Shown: piece after piece, positions 24,849-34,273 of the stretch
Position numbering within the stretch: position 1 is the first letter of the stretch
How the letters are laid out: every line of letters begins with the position of its first letter
Assembly (NCBI RefSeq): GCF_010499255.1
Contig: NZ_JAAGRN010000012.1
Coordinates: forward strand, 1-55,992
Origin: Sheuella amnicola
GTDB taxonomy: Bacteria; Pseudomonadota; Gammaproteobacteria; Burkholderiales; Burkholderiaceae_B
Length of the DNA stretch: 55,992 nt
Direction: 5' to 3'
Made by a program: the position numbers and the translations under genes
The notes under the pieces: generated by a model
Seen by the model: the letters and a program-made list of their open reading frames with translations, nothing else
What the model was told of the DNA's origin: nothing
Database searches by the model: none

Positions 24849-26111
24849 ATGGATTCGCAAATGCGCAAGGCTAATATGGTGCTGGGGTCCAGCACATTTG
24901 CATTCACCATCTGTTTTGCAGTGTGGATGATGTTTGCCGTGATAGGTATTCCGATCAAGAAGCAGCTCGGTCTGAATGAAACCGAATTCGGACTGCTGGC
25001 GGCCACCCCGGTGTTGAGCGGGTCGCTGATTCGAGTCCCCTTGGGTATCTGGACGGATCGTTACGGTGGACGGATCGTTTTCTTTTGTTTGATGGTCACA
25101 AGCGTTGTCCCGATCTGGATGATGTCTTATGCGACCGAGTACTGGCATTTTCTTGTTTTGGGCTTGTTTGTCGGCCTGGCAGGCGGTTCGTTTTCAGTTG
25201 GTACTCCCTACGTCGCACGGTGGTTTCCCAAAAATCGTCAAGGCTTGGCAATGGGCATTTTTGGGGCGGGTAATTCCGGTTCGGCATTGACGAAATTTGT
25301 TGCTCCCGCCTTGATCGCGGGAGCGGGCGGGACATGGACGATTGTCCCCCAGGTTTATTCAGTCGCCATGTTGATTACGGCAGTGGTCTTCTGGTTATTC
25401 ACATATACGAATCCGGCTCATAACGTTTCATCGACGGCGAGCTTTAGCGCGCAGTTAAAGATGTTGAAAGACCCTCGGGTATGGCGGTATTGCCAGTATT
25501 ACTCGGTGGTTTTCGGTGGCTATGTCGCTTTAGCGTTGTGGATGACCAAGTATTACGTGGGCGAATATGGATTCAACATGCAGACCGCGGCATTGCTTGC
25601 GGCATGCTTTTCTTTGCCCGGCGGTGTTTTGCGTGCAGTAGGCGGATGGATATCTGATCGATATGGCGCGTACAAAACGACATGGTGGGTGATGTGGGTA
25701 TGCTGGGTTGCGTTCTTCATTCTCAGTTATCCGCAAACCAATTTCACTGTGATGACGGTGAATGGTCCGCGTGAATTCTTCATCGGACTTAATCCGGTTG
25801 TGTTCACGATCCTGTTGTTTGTCGTCGGCATTGCCACTGCAATCGGGAAGGCATCTGTTTTCAAGTTCATATCTGATGATTTCGGGGCCAATATCGGTGC
25901 GGTATCCGGCGTGGTTGGTCTGGCAGGTGGTTTAGGCGGTTTTGTGTTGCCAATCATGTTTGGCGCCCTGGTGGATATCACCGGAGTGCGTTCATCAAGT
26001 TTCATGCTGTTGTATGGGACGGTTTGCGTCTCGCTCGTGTGGATGCACTTCAGTTTCAGAGCTGAGGGTGTGGCGAAAGGTCGTGCAGCACTCGCTGCAA
26101 ATGAAAAATAG
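24849..26111 (+). CDS. narK1: NarK1-type nitrate/nitrite MFS transporter
   Basis: A 420-residue twelve-helix major-facilitator transporter of the nitrate/nitrite porter family. The family signature appears as GLAGGSFSVGTPYVARWFP (about residue 112) and again in GVVGLAGGLGGFVLPIMFG near the C-terminus. The shorter NarK1 type is thought to import nitrate with protons. AAGGA lies 8 nt before the ATG. It heads a rightward cluster with narK2 and narGHJI. The 164-bp region upstream, shared with the carbonic anhydrase gene, must hold the nar promoter, but I could not identify clear FNR or NarL sites there. Confidence 0.92.
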   Translation: MDSQMRKANMVLGSSTFAFTICFAVWMMFAVIGIPIKKQLGLNETEFGLLAATPVLSGSLIRVPLGIWTDRYGGRIVFFCLMVTSVVPIWMMSYATEYWHFLVLGLFVGLAGGSFSVGTPYVARWFPKNRQGLAMGIFGAGNSGSALTKFVAPALIAGAGGTWTIVPQVYSVAMLITAVVFWLFTYTNPAHNVSSTASFSAQLKMLKDPRVWRYCQYYSVVFGGYVALALWMTKYYVGEYGFNMQTAALLAACFSLPGGVLRAVGGWISDRYGAYKTTWWVMWVCWVAFFILSYPQTNFTVMTVNGPREFFIGLNPVVFTILLFVVGIATAIGKASVFKFISDDFGANIGAVSGVVGLAGGLGGFVLPIMFGALVDITGVRSSSFMLLYGTVCVSLVWMHFSFRAEGVAKGRAALAANEK

Positions 26112-26117
26112 GAGTAG

Positions 26118-27509
26118 ATGATGTCTTCAGGGTATGTTCTAAATCATTGGGAGCCCGAAAAGAGCGAGTTCTGGCAGAAGCAGGGCAGTCGTATCGCCAA
26201 TCGCAATCTCTGGATATCGATTTTCGCTCTAATGCTGGCTTTCATTATCTGGATGTTGTGGTCGGTGGTCGTTGTCAATCTTGGCAAAGCCGGCTTCAAT
26301 TTCAGTAAAAACCAGATGTTCTGGCTGACCGCCTTGCCTGCGCTTTCGGGTGCAACGCTCAGGATTTTCTATTCGTTTCTCGTGCCGATTTTCGGTGGTC
26401 GCAGATGGACGGCAATATCCACGGCTAGTTTGCTGATCCCGGCATTGGGAATGGGGTTTGCGTTGCGCGATCCGACAACAAGCTATCCGACGTTGCTGGT
26501 GTTGGCTTTACTTTGCGGATTTGGTGGAGGCAACTTTAGTTCCTCCATGTCCAATATCAGCTTTTTCTTTCCCAAGTCCAAGAAGGGGCTGGCAACGGGA
26601 ATGAACGCCGGCATCGGCAATCTTGGCGTATCTGTTGTCCAGTTCGTGGTTCCCATGGTGATTTCTCTGGCCGTGTTCGGCACGATTGGCGGGGATGGTC
26701 ACAATTACGCAGCTGCCGATGGCGTGCAAAAAACGATCTGGTTGCAAAACGCCGGATTTGTCTGGGTACCTTTTATCGTTTTGTCTACATTGCTCGCCTG
26801 GTTTGGCATGAATGACATCGCTGATGCAAAGGCTTCATTTGCCGATCAGGCGGTTATTTTCAAGCGCCGTCACAACTGGCTGATGTGTTGGTTGTATCTT
26901 GGCACGTTCGGTTCTTTCATAGGTTTCTCGGCCGGTCTTGCACTGTTGACCCAGTCTCAATTTCCCAACGTGAATCCGACCAAATATGCATTTCTGGGTC
27001 CCTTGGTTGGTGCGATGGTTCGCCCAATCGGCGGCTGGATATCTGACAAGGTTGGTGGCGCGGTAGTGACGCTCTGGACTTTCGTCGGCATGATTCTCGC
27101 TGTCCTGGGGGTTTTGTATTTTCTTCCCGCAGCGGGAGCTACAGGCAATTTCGAAGGATTTTTGGGAATGTTTATTTTGTTGTTTGCCTTGACCGGAATC
27201 GGTAATGGCTCGACGTTCAGAATGATTCCCGTGATTTTCCTTTGCGAGCGTCAACAGGCGGCTAATAAGGATGAGGCATCCCAGCGTCAGGCAACGCTTG
27301 ATGGCGGAAAGGAAGCCGCCGCTGTGCTTGGATTCTCCGGTGCGGTTGGTGCTTATGGCGGGTTCTTTATTCCCAAGAGTTTCGGAACAGCAATTGATCT
27401 GACCGGATCACCACATGCCGCACTTTGGTGTTTCATTATTTTTTATGCGACCTGCGTTTTGGTGACGTGGTGGTTCTATGCCCGCCGTAATTCAACGATG
27501 CCTTGTTGA
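26118..27509 (+). CDS. narK2: NarK2-type nitrate/nitrite antiporter
   Basis: A 463-residue MFS protein, longer than its neighbour and closer to E. coli NarK/NarU, which exchange nitrate for nitrite. Diagnostic stretches are FGGGNFSSSMSNISFFFPKS-KKG (about residue 138), GIGNLGVSVVQFVVP and GAYGGFFIPKSFG near the end. Conserved arginines for substrate binding are expected in TLRIFYSF and in MVRPIGGW. Two adjacent ATGs are possible; GGAG at 26111-26114 fits the second (26121) best. It starts six bases after narK1, so the two are co-transcribed. Confidence 0.92.
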   Translation: MMSSGYVLNHWEPEKSEFWQKQGSRIANRNLWISIFALMLAFIIWMLWSVVVVNLGKAGFNFSKNQMFWLTALPALSGATLRIFYSFLVPIFGGRRWTAISTASLLIPALGMGFALRDPTTSYPTLLVLALLCGFGGGNFSSSMSNISFFFPKSKKGLATGMNAGIGNLGVSVVQFVVPMVISLAVFGTIGGDGHNYAAADGVQKTIWLQNAGFVWVPFIVLSTLLAWFGMNDIADAKASFADQAVIFKRRHNWLMCWLYLGTFGSFIGFSAGLALLTQSQFPNVNPTKYAFLGPLVGAMVRPIGGWISDKVGGAVVTLWTFVGMILAVLGVLYFLPAAGATGNFEGFLGMFILLFALTGIGNGSTFRMIPVIFLCERQQAANKDEASQRQATLDGGKEAAAVLGFSGAVGAYGGFFIPKSFGTAIDLTGSPHAALWCFIIFYATCVLVTWWFYARRNSTMPC

Positions 27510-27562
27510 TTCAAGAGTTGAAAGATTAAAGGTCGCAGCGCGCGACGAGTTTGGAGAGAAAT

Positions 27563-30500
27563 ATGAGTCATTTTTTAGATCGGTTACGGTTTTTTTCTAA
27601 GGCCAAGGAAGAGTTTTCCGATGGTCATGGTGTGGTGGTCGAAGAGGATCGAAAGTGGGAAGATGCGTATCGTCAGCGCTGGCAGCATGACAAGATCGTG
27701 CGCTCGACCCATGGAGTGAACTGCACCGGTTCGTGCTCCTGGAAGGTGTATGTCAAAAGCGGGCTGATCACTTGGGAAACCCAGCAAACCGACTACCCGC
27801 GCACTCGTCCGGACTTGCCCAATCATGAGCCGCGCGGTTGCCCCCGAGGTGCTTCCTACAGTTGGTACGTATATTCGGCTCAGCGAGTCAAGCATCCGAT
27901 GGTGCGGGGTCGCTTGATGGAAATGTGGCGCGATGCCCGCAAGACGATGGATCCGATCGCGGCCTGGGAGTACATCAGTCAGAATCCGGAACGAGCCAAA
28001 CGTTACAAGAGCGTTCGCGGTCTCGGTGGCTTTGTCCGTGCGGACTGGGATACTGTGACCGAGATCATCGCCGCAGCCAATGCCATGACGATCAAGAAAT
28101 TCGGGCCTGACCGGATCATAGGCTTTTCGCCCATCCCTGCGATGTCGATGGTGTCCTACGCCGCCGGTGCGCGTTACTTAAGCCTGCTTGGTGGCGCCTG
28201 CCTGAGCTTCTATGATTGGTATTGCGACTTGCCGCCCGCCAGTCCACAAATCTGGGGTGAGCAGACGGACGTTCCGGAGTCGGCCGATTGGTACAACTCG
28301 ACATATCTGATGGTCTGGGGTTCGAATGTTCCCCAGACACGTACGCCTGATGCTCATTTTTATACAGAGGTGCGTTACAAGGGCACCAAGACAGTTGCTG
28401 TCTCAAGCGACTTTGGCGAAATGGTGAAGTTTGGCGATATTTGGCTAGCACCCAAACAAGGCACCGATGCAGCCCTGGCAATGGCAATGGGGCACGTGAT
28501 CCTGAAAGAGTTCCATTTGAGCGGCAAGTCTGCTTATTTCCGCGATTACGCCAAACAGTACACCGATATGCCGATGTTGGTTAAGTTGCGCGAGCACAAT
28601 GGCAGTCTCGTACCGGATCATTTTCTGCGCGCTTCTCATCTGGCCAACAATCATGGTGAAGCCAATAATCCCGATTGGAAAACATTGTTGATCGATCGTA
28701 ATTCCGGCGATCTGGTAGTTCCGAACGGTACGATCGGATTGCGCTGGGGCGAAGGTGCAGTCAATGATGGAAAACAAGTCGGCCGCTGGAATCTTGAAAA
28801 GAAAGATGCGGCATCGGGTCGAGAAGTGGATCCAGTCTTGAGCATGGTGGATCAGGCTCATGAAGTTGTCGGGGTGAGTTTTCCATATTTTGGCGGAGAG
28901 CACGACGAGTTACTTTTGCGCAATGTACCGGCCAAGCGTGTGACGCTGGCTGATGGATCGACTGCGCTCGTCACTACCGTCTATGACTTGCAGATGGCCA
29001 ATTACGGTGTGGATCGCGGCCTGGGTGGCGCAAACGTGGCATCAAGCTTTGATGACGATATTCCTTACACTCCCGCATGGCAGGAAAAGCATACTACTGT
29101 TCCACGCAAACTGGTGATTCAGGTCGCACGTGAATTTGCACAAAATGCGCATGATACGCACGGTAAGTCCATGATCATCGTCGGTGCCGCGTTGAATCAC
29201 TGGTATCACATGGATATGACTTATCGCGGCATCATCAATCTTCTGATGATGTGTGGTTGCGTGGGACAAAGCGGAGGCGGTTGGGCGCATTATGTCGGCC
29301 AGGAGAAGTTGCGTCCCCAGTTCGGCTGGGCGCCACTTGCTTTCGGCTTGGATTGGTCGCGTCCACCACGCCAGATGAATGGCACAAGTTTCTTTTATGC
29401 GCACACCAGCCAATGGCGTCATGAAAAACTGCATATTGATGAAATTCTCGCACCAACCGCCGATGCCGGTAAATACGCGAACCTGAGCATGCTCGATTTG
29501 AACGCGAAATCCGAACGGATGGGGTGGTTGCCGTCCGCACCGCAGCTGCAAACCAATCCTCTGGATGTGACGGATGCCGCAGCTGCCGCAGGCAAGGATC
29601 CTGTCGCTTACGCGGCAGAGATGCTCAAAAATGGCAGCCTCAATATGAGTTGCGATGATCCCGATAATCCAGCGAACTTCCCGAGAAATATGTTCGTCTG
29701 GCGCTCGAATATTCTTGGCTCGAGCGGCAAAGGACATGAATACTTCCTGAAATATTTCCTCGGCACGCAGAATGCGATGTTCGGCGATGAGTCCGATGCG
29801 ATTCGTCCGAGCGAAGTGAAATTCCGTGAAGAGGCAGCAGAGGGCAAGCTGGATCTGGTCACAGTGCTGGATTTCAGAATGAGCACGACTTGTCTGTATG
29901 GCGATATCGTGTTGCCTACCGCAACCTGGTACGAGAAGGACGATCTGAACACGTCCGATATGCACCCTTTCATTCATCCTTTGAGTGAAGCGGTTCAGCC
30001 TTTGTGGGAAAGCAAGACCGACTGGGAAATCTACAAGTTGATTGCGAAGAAATTCAGCGAAATCGGCGGACCCTATCTCGGAACGAGAAAGGATATCGTT
30101 CTCACACCCCTGTTGCACGATACTCCGGGAGAACTTGGACAGGCGCTGGAACCAAAAGACTGGAAACATGGTGAATGCGATCTTATCCCCGGTAAAACAG
30201 CTCCGAACATGACAGTCGTTGAGCGTAATTACAACGACATCTATCGCAAGTTCACTTCTGTCGGTCCCTTGCTCGATAAGCTGGGTAACGGCGGCAAGGG
30301 TATCAACTGGGATACCAAACACGAGGTTCATGAGCTGGGCGAACTGAGTAAAACAGTGACTCAGGAAGGTGTCAGTAAAGGCCGCCCGCGTCTGGATACC
30401 GCTATCGATGCTGCAGAGATGATTCTGACTTTTGCTCCGGAAACGAATGGCCATGTTTCCGTGAAGGCATGGGGGGCACTATCGAAAATTACCGGTCGCG

Positions 30501-31291
30501 ATCATACCCATCTGGCTGTCGGGCGTGAGCACGACAAGATTCGTTTTCGTGATGTTCAGGCCCAACCGCGCAAGATCATTTCCGCCCCCACCTGGTCGGG
30601 TCTGGAAAGCGAAGAGGTCAGCTACAACGCCGGCTATACCAACGTTCACGAGTTGATCCCGTGGAGAACGTTGACCGGCCGCCAGCAGTTTTACCAGGAT
30701 CATCGCTGGATGCTCGATTTTGGTGAAGGCTCTTGCGTGTACAAGCCCGCCATTGATACCAAGACGATTAAACCGATGTTGGGCGTCAAGCCAAACGGCA
30801 ACAAGGAAATCGTTCTGAACTGGTTGACGCCACACCAGAAATGGGGGATTCACTCGACCTATTCCGACAATCTGCGCATGCTGACACTCAGTCGCGGTGG
30901 GCCTCATGTCTGGATTTCAGAGGATGAAGCCAAAAAGGCCGGTCTGGTCGATAACGACTGGGTAGAAGTGTTTAACGTCAATGGAACGCTGACGGCGCGT
31001 GTTGTCGTCAGTCAGCGCATTCCGGATGGAATGTGCTTGATGTATCACGCTCAGGAAAAGATCGTGAATACACCGGGGTCGGAGATGAGCGGATTCCGGG
31101 GAGGAATTCACAACTCCGTGACGCGCACGGTTCTCAAGCCAACGCACATGATCGGTGGATATGCGCAACAGGCGTGGGGATTCAATTATTACGGAACAGT
31201 CGGAAGCAATCGTGATGAATTCGTGATTCTGCGCAAGATGAACAAGGTCGATTGGCTCGAAGGCAAGCTGGAAGAAGAGGTCGCAAAATGA
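27563..31291 (+). CDS. narG: NarG, respiratory nitrate reductase alpha subunit
   Basis: A 1242-residue molybdopterin enzyme that reduces nitrate to nitrite on the cytoplasmic face of the membrane. MSHFLDRLRFF is the standard NarG start and follows GGAGAG. The FS0 [4Fe-4S] ligands are in STHGVNCTGSCSW (histidine plus cysteines, about residue 50), with a further cysteine in RGCPRGASYSW. The molybdenum ligand aspartate is in YCDLPPASPQIWGEQTD (about residue 222). The C-terminal cofactor-binding domain (HKWGIHSTYSDN) is intact. No twin-arginine signal is seen, as expected for membrane-bound Nar facing the cytoplasm. It overlaps narH by 4 bp. Confidence 0.97.
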   Translation: MSHFLDRLRFFSKAKEEFSDGHGVVVEEDRKWEDAYRQRWQHDKIVRSTHGVNCTGSCSWKVYVKSGLITWETQQTDYPRTRPDLPNHEPRGCPRGASYSWYVYSAQRVKHPMVRGRLMEMWRDARKTMDPIAAWEYISQNPERAKRYKSVRGLGGFVRADWDTVTEIIAAANAMTIKKFGPDRIIGFSPIPAMSMVSYAAGARYLSLLGGACLSFYDWYCDLPPASPQIWGEQTDVPESADWYNSTYLMVWGSNVPQTRTPDAHFYTEVRYKGTKTVAVSSDFGEMVKFGDIWLAPKQGTDAALAMAMGHVILKEFHLSGKSAYFRDYAKQYTDMPMLVKLREHNGSLVPDHFLRASHLANNHGEANNPDWKTLLIDRNSGDLVVPNGTIGLRWGEGAVNDGKQVGRWNLEKKDAASGREVDPVLSMVDQAHEVVGVSFPYFGGEHDELLLRNVPAKRVTLADGSTALVTTVYDLQMANYGVDRGLGGANVASSFDDDIPYTPAWQEKHTTVPRKLVIQVAREFAQNAHDTHGKSMIIVGAALNHWYHMDMTYRGIINLLMMCGCVGQSGGGWAHYVGQEKLRPQFGWAPLAFGLDWSRPPRQMNGTSFFYAHTSQWRHEKLHIDEILAPTADAGKYANLSMLDLNAKSERMGWLPSAPQLQTNPLDVTDAAAAAGKDPVAYAAEMLKNGSLNMSCDDPDNPANFPRNMFVWRSNILGSSGKGHEYFLKYFLGTQNAMFGDESDAIRPSEVKFREEAAEGKLDLVTVLDFRMSTTCLYGDIVLPTATWYEKDDLNTSDMHPFIHPLSEAVQPLWESKTDWEIYKLIAKKFSEIGGPYLGTRKDIVLTPLLHDTPGELGQALEPKDWKHGECDLIPGKTAPNMTVVERNYNDIYRKFTSVGPLLDKLGNGGKGINWDTKHEVHELGELSKTVTQEGVSKGRPRLDTAIDAAEMILTFAPETNGHVSVKAWGALSKITGRDHTHLAVGREHDKIRFRDVQAQPRKIISAPTWSGLESEEVSYNAGYTNVHELIPWRTLTGRQQFYQDHRWMLDFGEGSCVYKPAIDTKTIKPMLGVKPNGNKEIVLNWLTPHQKWGIHSTYSDNLRMLTLSRGGPHVWISEDEAKKAGLVDNDWVEVFNVNGTLTARVVVSQRIPDGMCLMYHAQEKIVNTPGSEMSGFRGGIHNSVTRTVLKPTHMIGGYAQQAWGFNYYGTVGSNRDEFVILRKMNKVDWLEGKLEEEVAK

Positions 31292-32841
31292 AAATTCGTG
31301 CACAAGTAGGGATGGTGCTGAATCTGGACAAATGTATCGGTTGCCATACGTGTTCGGTTACCTGTAAAAATGTTTGGACGAGTCGGGATGGTGTTGAATA
31401 CGCCTGGTTTAACAACGTCGAGACCAAACCAGGAATTGGATATCCCAAGGAGTGGGAAAACCAGAAGAAGTGGCTTGGTGGCTGGCAACGTAACTCCGCA
31501 GGCAAGCTTGAACCCAGACAGGGCAGTAAATTAAGGATCTTGGCGAATATTTTTGCCAACCCTAATCTTCCTGCCATTGATGATTATTACGAGCCTTTCA
31601 CATATGACTACGAGCATTTGCAACAGGCACCTTTGAGTAAGACGCCCCCGACAGCTCGTCCGGTATCGGTGATTACCGGTAAAAAGATGGAGAAGATCGA
31701 GTGGGGTCCTAACTGGGAAGATGATCTGGGTGGCGAATTCCATGCGCGCAGCAAGGATGCATTGTTTGAAGGCGTTCAGAAGGAGATGTATTCCACCTTC
31801 GAAAACACGTTCATGATGTATCTGCCCAGGCTTTGCGAACATTGCCTGAACCCGACTTGCGTGGCGAGTTGCCCTTCCGGCTCGATATATAAACGGGAAG
31901 ATGACGGTATTGTGCTGGTTGATCAGGACAAGTGCCGCGGTTGGCGCATGTGTATTTCCGGTTGTCCCTACAAGAAGATTTATTACAACTGGCAAAGCGG
32001 AAAGGCGGAGAAGTGCACGTTCTGTTTTCCGCGCATCGAAGCAGGTCAGCCGACAGTATGTTCGGAAACATGCGTTGGCCGTATTCGCTATCTTGGCGTC
32101 ATGCTTTACGACGCTGACAAGATAGAGGGCGCCGCATCGGTGAGTAATGAACAGGATCTGTATCAAAGCCAGCTTGATGTGTTTCTCGATCCGAATTCGG
32201 AAGAGGTCATCGCCCAAGCCCGCAAACAAGGCATTCCGGAAAGCTGGTTGGAGGCCGCTCGTAAGTCGCCTGTATATAAGATGGCTTGCGAGTGGAAGGT
32301 GGCCTTCCCATTGCATCCCGAGTACAGAACGTTGCCGATGGTTTGGTACATACCACCGCTTTCGCCCATCCAGTCAGCCGCAGAGGCAGGGCATATGGGA
32401 ATGAATGGCATTATCCCTGACGTGAAAAGTCTGCGCATTCCGGTCCGGTATCTGGCCAATCTTTTGACCGCCGGCAAAGAGGCTCCGATTGTCCACGCAT
32501 TAGAACGGATGCTCGCGATGCGTGCGTACAAGCGTTCGGAATCGGTGCATGACGAAAAGGATCTGGCTGTTCTTGGACAAGTCGGACTGACTCCGGCAGA
32601 GGTTGAGGATATGTATCAGATCATGGCCATCGCGAATTACGAAGACCGTTTTGTTGTGCCTACCAGTCATAAAGAGTTGGTCGAAGACAGCTTTAACGAT
32701 AAAGGTAGTTGCGGATTCACGTTTGGAAACGGTTGTTCCGGTGGATCTTCCGAAGGAACGTTGTTCGGCAAGAAAAAGCAGGGCAGTGAGATTTTCATCG
32801 ACATGCCTAAATCGCGTAAGGCGCGAACCGAAACAATTTGA
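31288..32841 (+). CDS. narH: NarH, nitrate reductase beta subunit
   Basis: A 517-residue iron-sulfur electron-transfer subunit linking NarI haems to NarG. Cluster motifs are CIGCHTCSVTC (about residue 16), CEHCLNPTCVASCP (about residue 183), CRGWRMCISGCP, in which tryptophan replaces a cysteine and marks the [3Fe-4S] centre, and CTFCFPRI followed by CSETCVG. The ATG at 31288 overlaps the narG stop as ATGA. Upstream in-frame codons from 31252 fall inside narG and are not used. Confidence 0.97.
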   Translation: MKIRAQVGMVLNLDKCIGCHTCSVTCKNVWTSRDGVEYAWFNNVETKPGIGYPKEWENQKKWLGGWQRNSAGKLEPRQGSKLRILANIFANPNLPAIDDYYEPFTYDYEHLQQAPLSKTPPTARPVSVITGKKMEKIEWGPNWEDDLGGEFHARSKDALFEGVQKEMYSTFENTFMMYLPRLCEHCLNPTCVASCPSGSIYKREDDGIVLVDQDKCRGWRMCISGCPYKKIYYNWQSGKAEKCTFCFPRIEAGQPTVCSETCVGRIRYLGVMLYDADKIEGAASVSNEQDLYQSQLDVFLDPNSEEVIAQARKQGIPESWLEAARKSPVYKMACEWKVAFPLHPEYRTLPMVWYIPPLSPIQSAAEAGHMGMNGIIPDVKSLRIPVRYLANLLTAGKEAPIVHALERMLAMRAYKRSESVHDEKDLAVLGQVGLTPAEVEDMYQIMAIANYEDRFVVPTSHKELVEDSFNDKGSCGFTFGNGCSGGSSEGTLFGKKKQGSEIFIDMPKSRKARTETI

Positions 32842-32851
32842 ACCTATGCGT

Positions 32852-32868
32852 CGGCCGTGATTCGGCCG
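32852..32868 (+). other. Small hairpin between narH and narJ
   Basis: CGGCCG, TGATT, CGGCCG form a 6-bp all-G/C stem with a 5-nt loop in the 40-nt narH-narJ gap. There is no T-run, so it is not a terminator. It may protect the 3' end of the upstream message and so set subunit ratios against the chaperone gene. This role is speculative. Confidence 0.45.
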
Positions 32869-32881
32869 GCTCCGGAGATAA

Positions 32882-33553
32882 ATGATGCAAACATTCAAAA
32901 TACTTTCTGCACTGCTGTGTTATCCCGAACAGCCCATGCTGGATTCACTACCTGAAATCAGATCGATTGTTCAGCGAGACAAGCAATTGTCTTTAGAACT
33001 TGATTCCCTATTGCAGTATCTCGAAAGTAATCCACTGATTGCGCTGCAAGAGAACTACGTCGCGACTTTCGATCGTAATCAGAAGCATAGCCTGCACCTT
33101 TTCGAGCATATCCATGGCGAAAGCCGCGACCGGGGGCAGGCGATGGTCGACCTGCTGACCGAATATCGCAACAATGGATTTTTGATGGTGCCTGACGAAT
33201 TGCCGGATTACGTGCCCCTGTTCCTTGAATTTTTGGCACACATCCCGCAAGAGAAATCCAAACAATTGTTGGGAGATGCGATTCACGTGCTGGCCATGAT
33301 CGGTGAAAAACTTCATGCCAATGGCAGTCCGTATGCCGTTGTGTTCGATTCGATCGTTGCCCGCTGCGATGTCAAGCCTTTGCCATTTGAAGAGCCACCC
33401 GTTCGCGATATGGATGAAGCGCTTGAAACCTTTGGCCCCGGCGAGGATGGGGTAGAACCTTTGCTGAAGCCATCCGCCACTCAAGCCATTCACTTCTATC
33501 CGCGGCGCCCCGCCATGCCAGGTGGTAACGGTCAGTCTTTGAAGCATAGTTGA
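32882..33553 (+). CDS. narJ: NarJ, nitrate reductase assembly chaperone
   Basis: A 223-residue all-helical chaperone that binds NarG and assists molybdenum-cofactor and FS0 insertion before membrane docking. The segments LSALLCYPEQPMLDSLPEI, YVATFDRNQKHSLHLFEHIHGESRDRG and the PDYVPLFLEFLA helix are typical of NarJ (TorD-like superfamily). Two ATGs lie in tandem; GGAG is 6 nt before the second, at 32885. It is co-transcribed with narH and narI. Confidence 0.95.
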   Translation: MMQTFKILSALLCYPEQPMLDSLPEIRSIVQRDKQLSLELDSLLQYLESNPLIALQENYVATFDRNQKHSLHLFEHIHGESRDRGQAMVDLLTEYRNNGFLMVPDELPDYVPLFLEFLAHIPQEKSKQLLGDAIHVLAMIGEKLHANGSPYAVVFDSIVARCDVKPLPFEEPPVRDMDEALETFGPGEDGVEPLLKPSATQAIHFYPRRPAMPGGNGQSLKHS

Positions 33554-33572
33554 TGCAGATCAGGAGCAAATC

Positions 33573-34256
33573 ATGAGTTATCTGAATCATTTCGTTTTTG
33601 GAATTTATCCTTACATTGCACTTTCGATTTTTCTGCTCGGTAGTCTGGTCAGGTTCGAAAGAGAGCAATACACATGGAAAAGCGACTCTTCCCAGTTGCT
33701 TTACCGCGGTCAATTGCGACTGGGCAATATCCTTTTTCATATCGGCATACTTGGCCTTTTTTTCGGCCACTTGTTCGGTCTTTTGACCCCGTTGTGGGTT
33801 TGGCATGTGCTCGGTATTTCTCATGAAACCAAGCAGATGGTTGCTGTCGTGGCCGGTGGCATCATGGGAGCGATTTGCCTCGCAGGGCTGTCGTTGTTGA
33901 TTTATCGTCGTTTTACCAATGCCCGTATTTCGGCGGTTACAACCGTTGGTGACAAGATTCTGCTGCTGTGGATTCTGGGTGCATTGTTGCTCGGATTGGC
34001 AACCATTACCCAGTCGGTCAAGCATAGCGATGGTTCCGTAATGGTGACGCTGATGATGTGGGCCCAGCATTTGTTGACCTTTCAGGGCGATGCGTCGACA
34101 TTCATGCTTGAAGCACCCATGTTGTTCAAGTTGCATATGTTCATGGGGATGACACTATTCGTGATTTTTCCGTTTACACGCTTGGTTCATGTCTGGAGCG
34201 GTTTCGGTTCGGTGACGTATCTGGTTCGTCCGTGGCAGCTGGTTCGTCGTCGTTGA
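33573..34256 (+). CDS. narI: NarI, nitrate reductase gamma subunit (cytochrome b)
   Basis: A 227-residue membrane subunit with five transmembrane helices that oxidises quinol and passes electrons through two b haems. Haem-ligand histidines lie in LFHIGILGLFFGHLFGL (about residues 55-65) and in LFKLHMFMGMTLFVIFPFTRLVHVWS (about residues 187-205). The start MSYLNHFVFGIYPYI is the usual NarI N-terminus. The ribosome-binding site is AGGAG at 33562-33566. It is followed by a PpiC gene, a common end of betaproteobacterial nar operons. Confidence 0.96.
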   Translation: MSYLNHFVFGIYPYIALSIFLLGSLVRFEREQYTWKSDSSQLLYRGQLRLGNILFHIGILGLFFGHLFGLLTPLWVWHVLGISHETKQMVAVVAGGIMGAICLAGLSLLIYRRFTNARISAVTTVGDKILLLWILGALLLGLATITQSVKHSDGSVMVTLMMWAQHLLTFQGDASTFMLEAPMLFKLHMFMGMTLFVIFPFTRLVHVWSGFGSVTYLVRPWQLVRRR

Positions 34257-34273
34257 GTTGATAAGGAATTGCC

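Noticed and set aside
29042-30454. A 470-codon minus-strand open frame within narG.
   Set aside because: It is a shadow of narG codon usage. The plus-strand protein is conserved throughout, and the antisense translation is low-complexity and matches no known fold.
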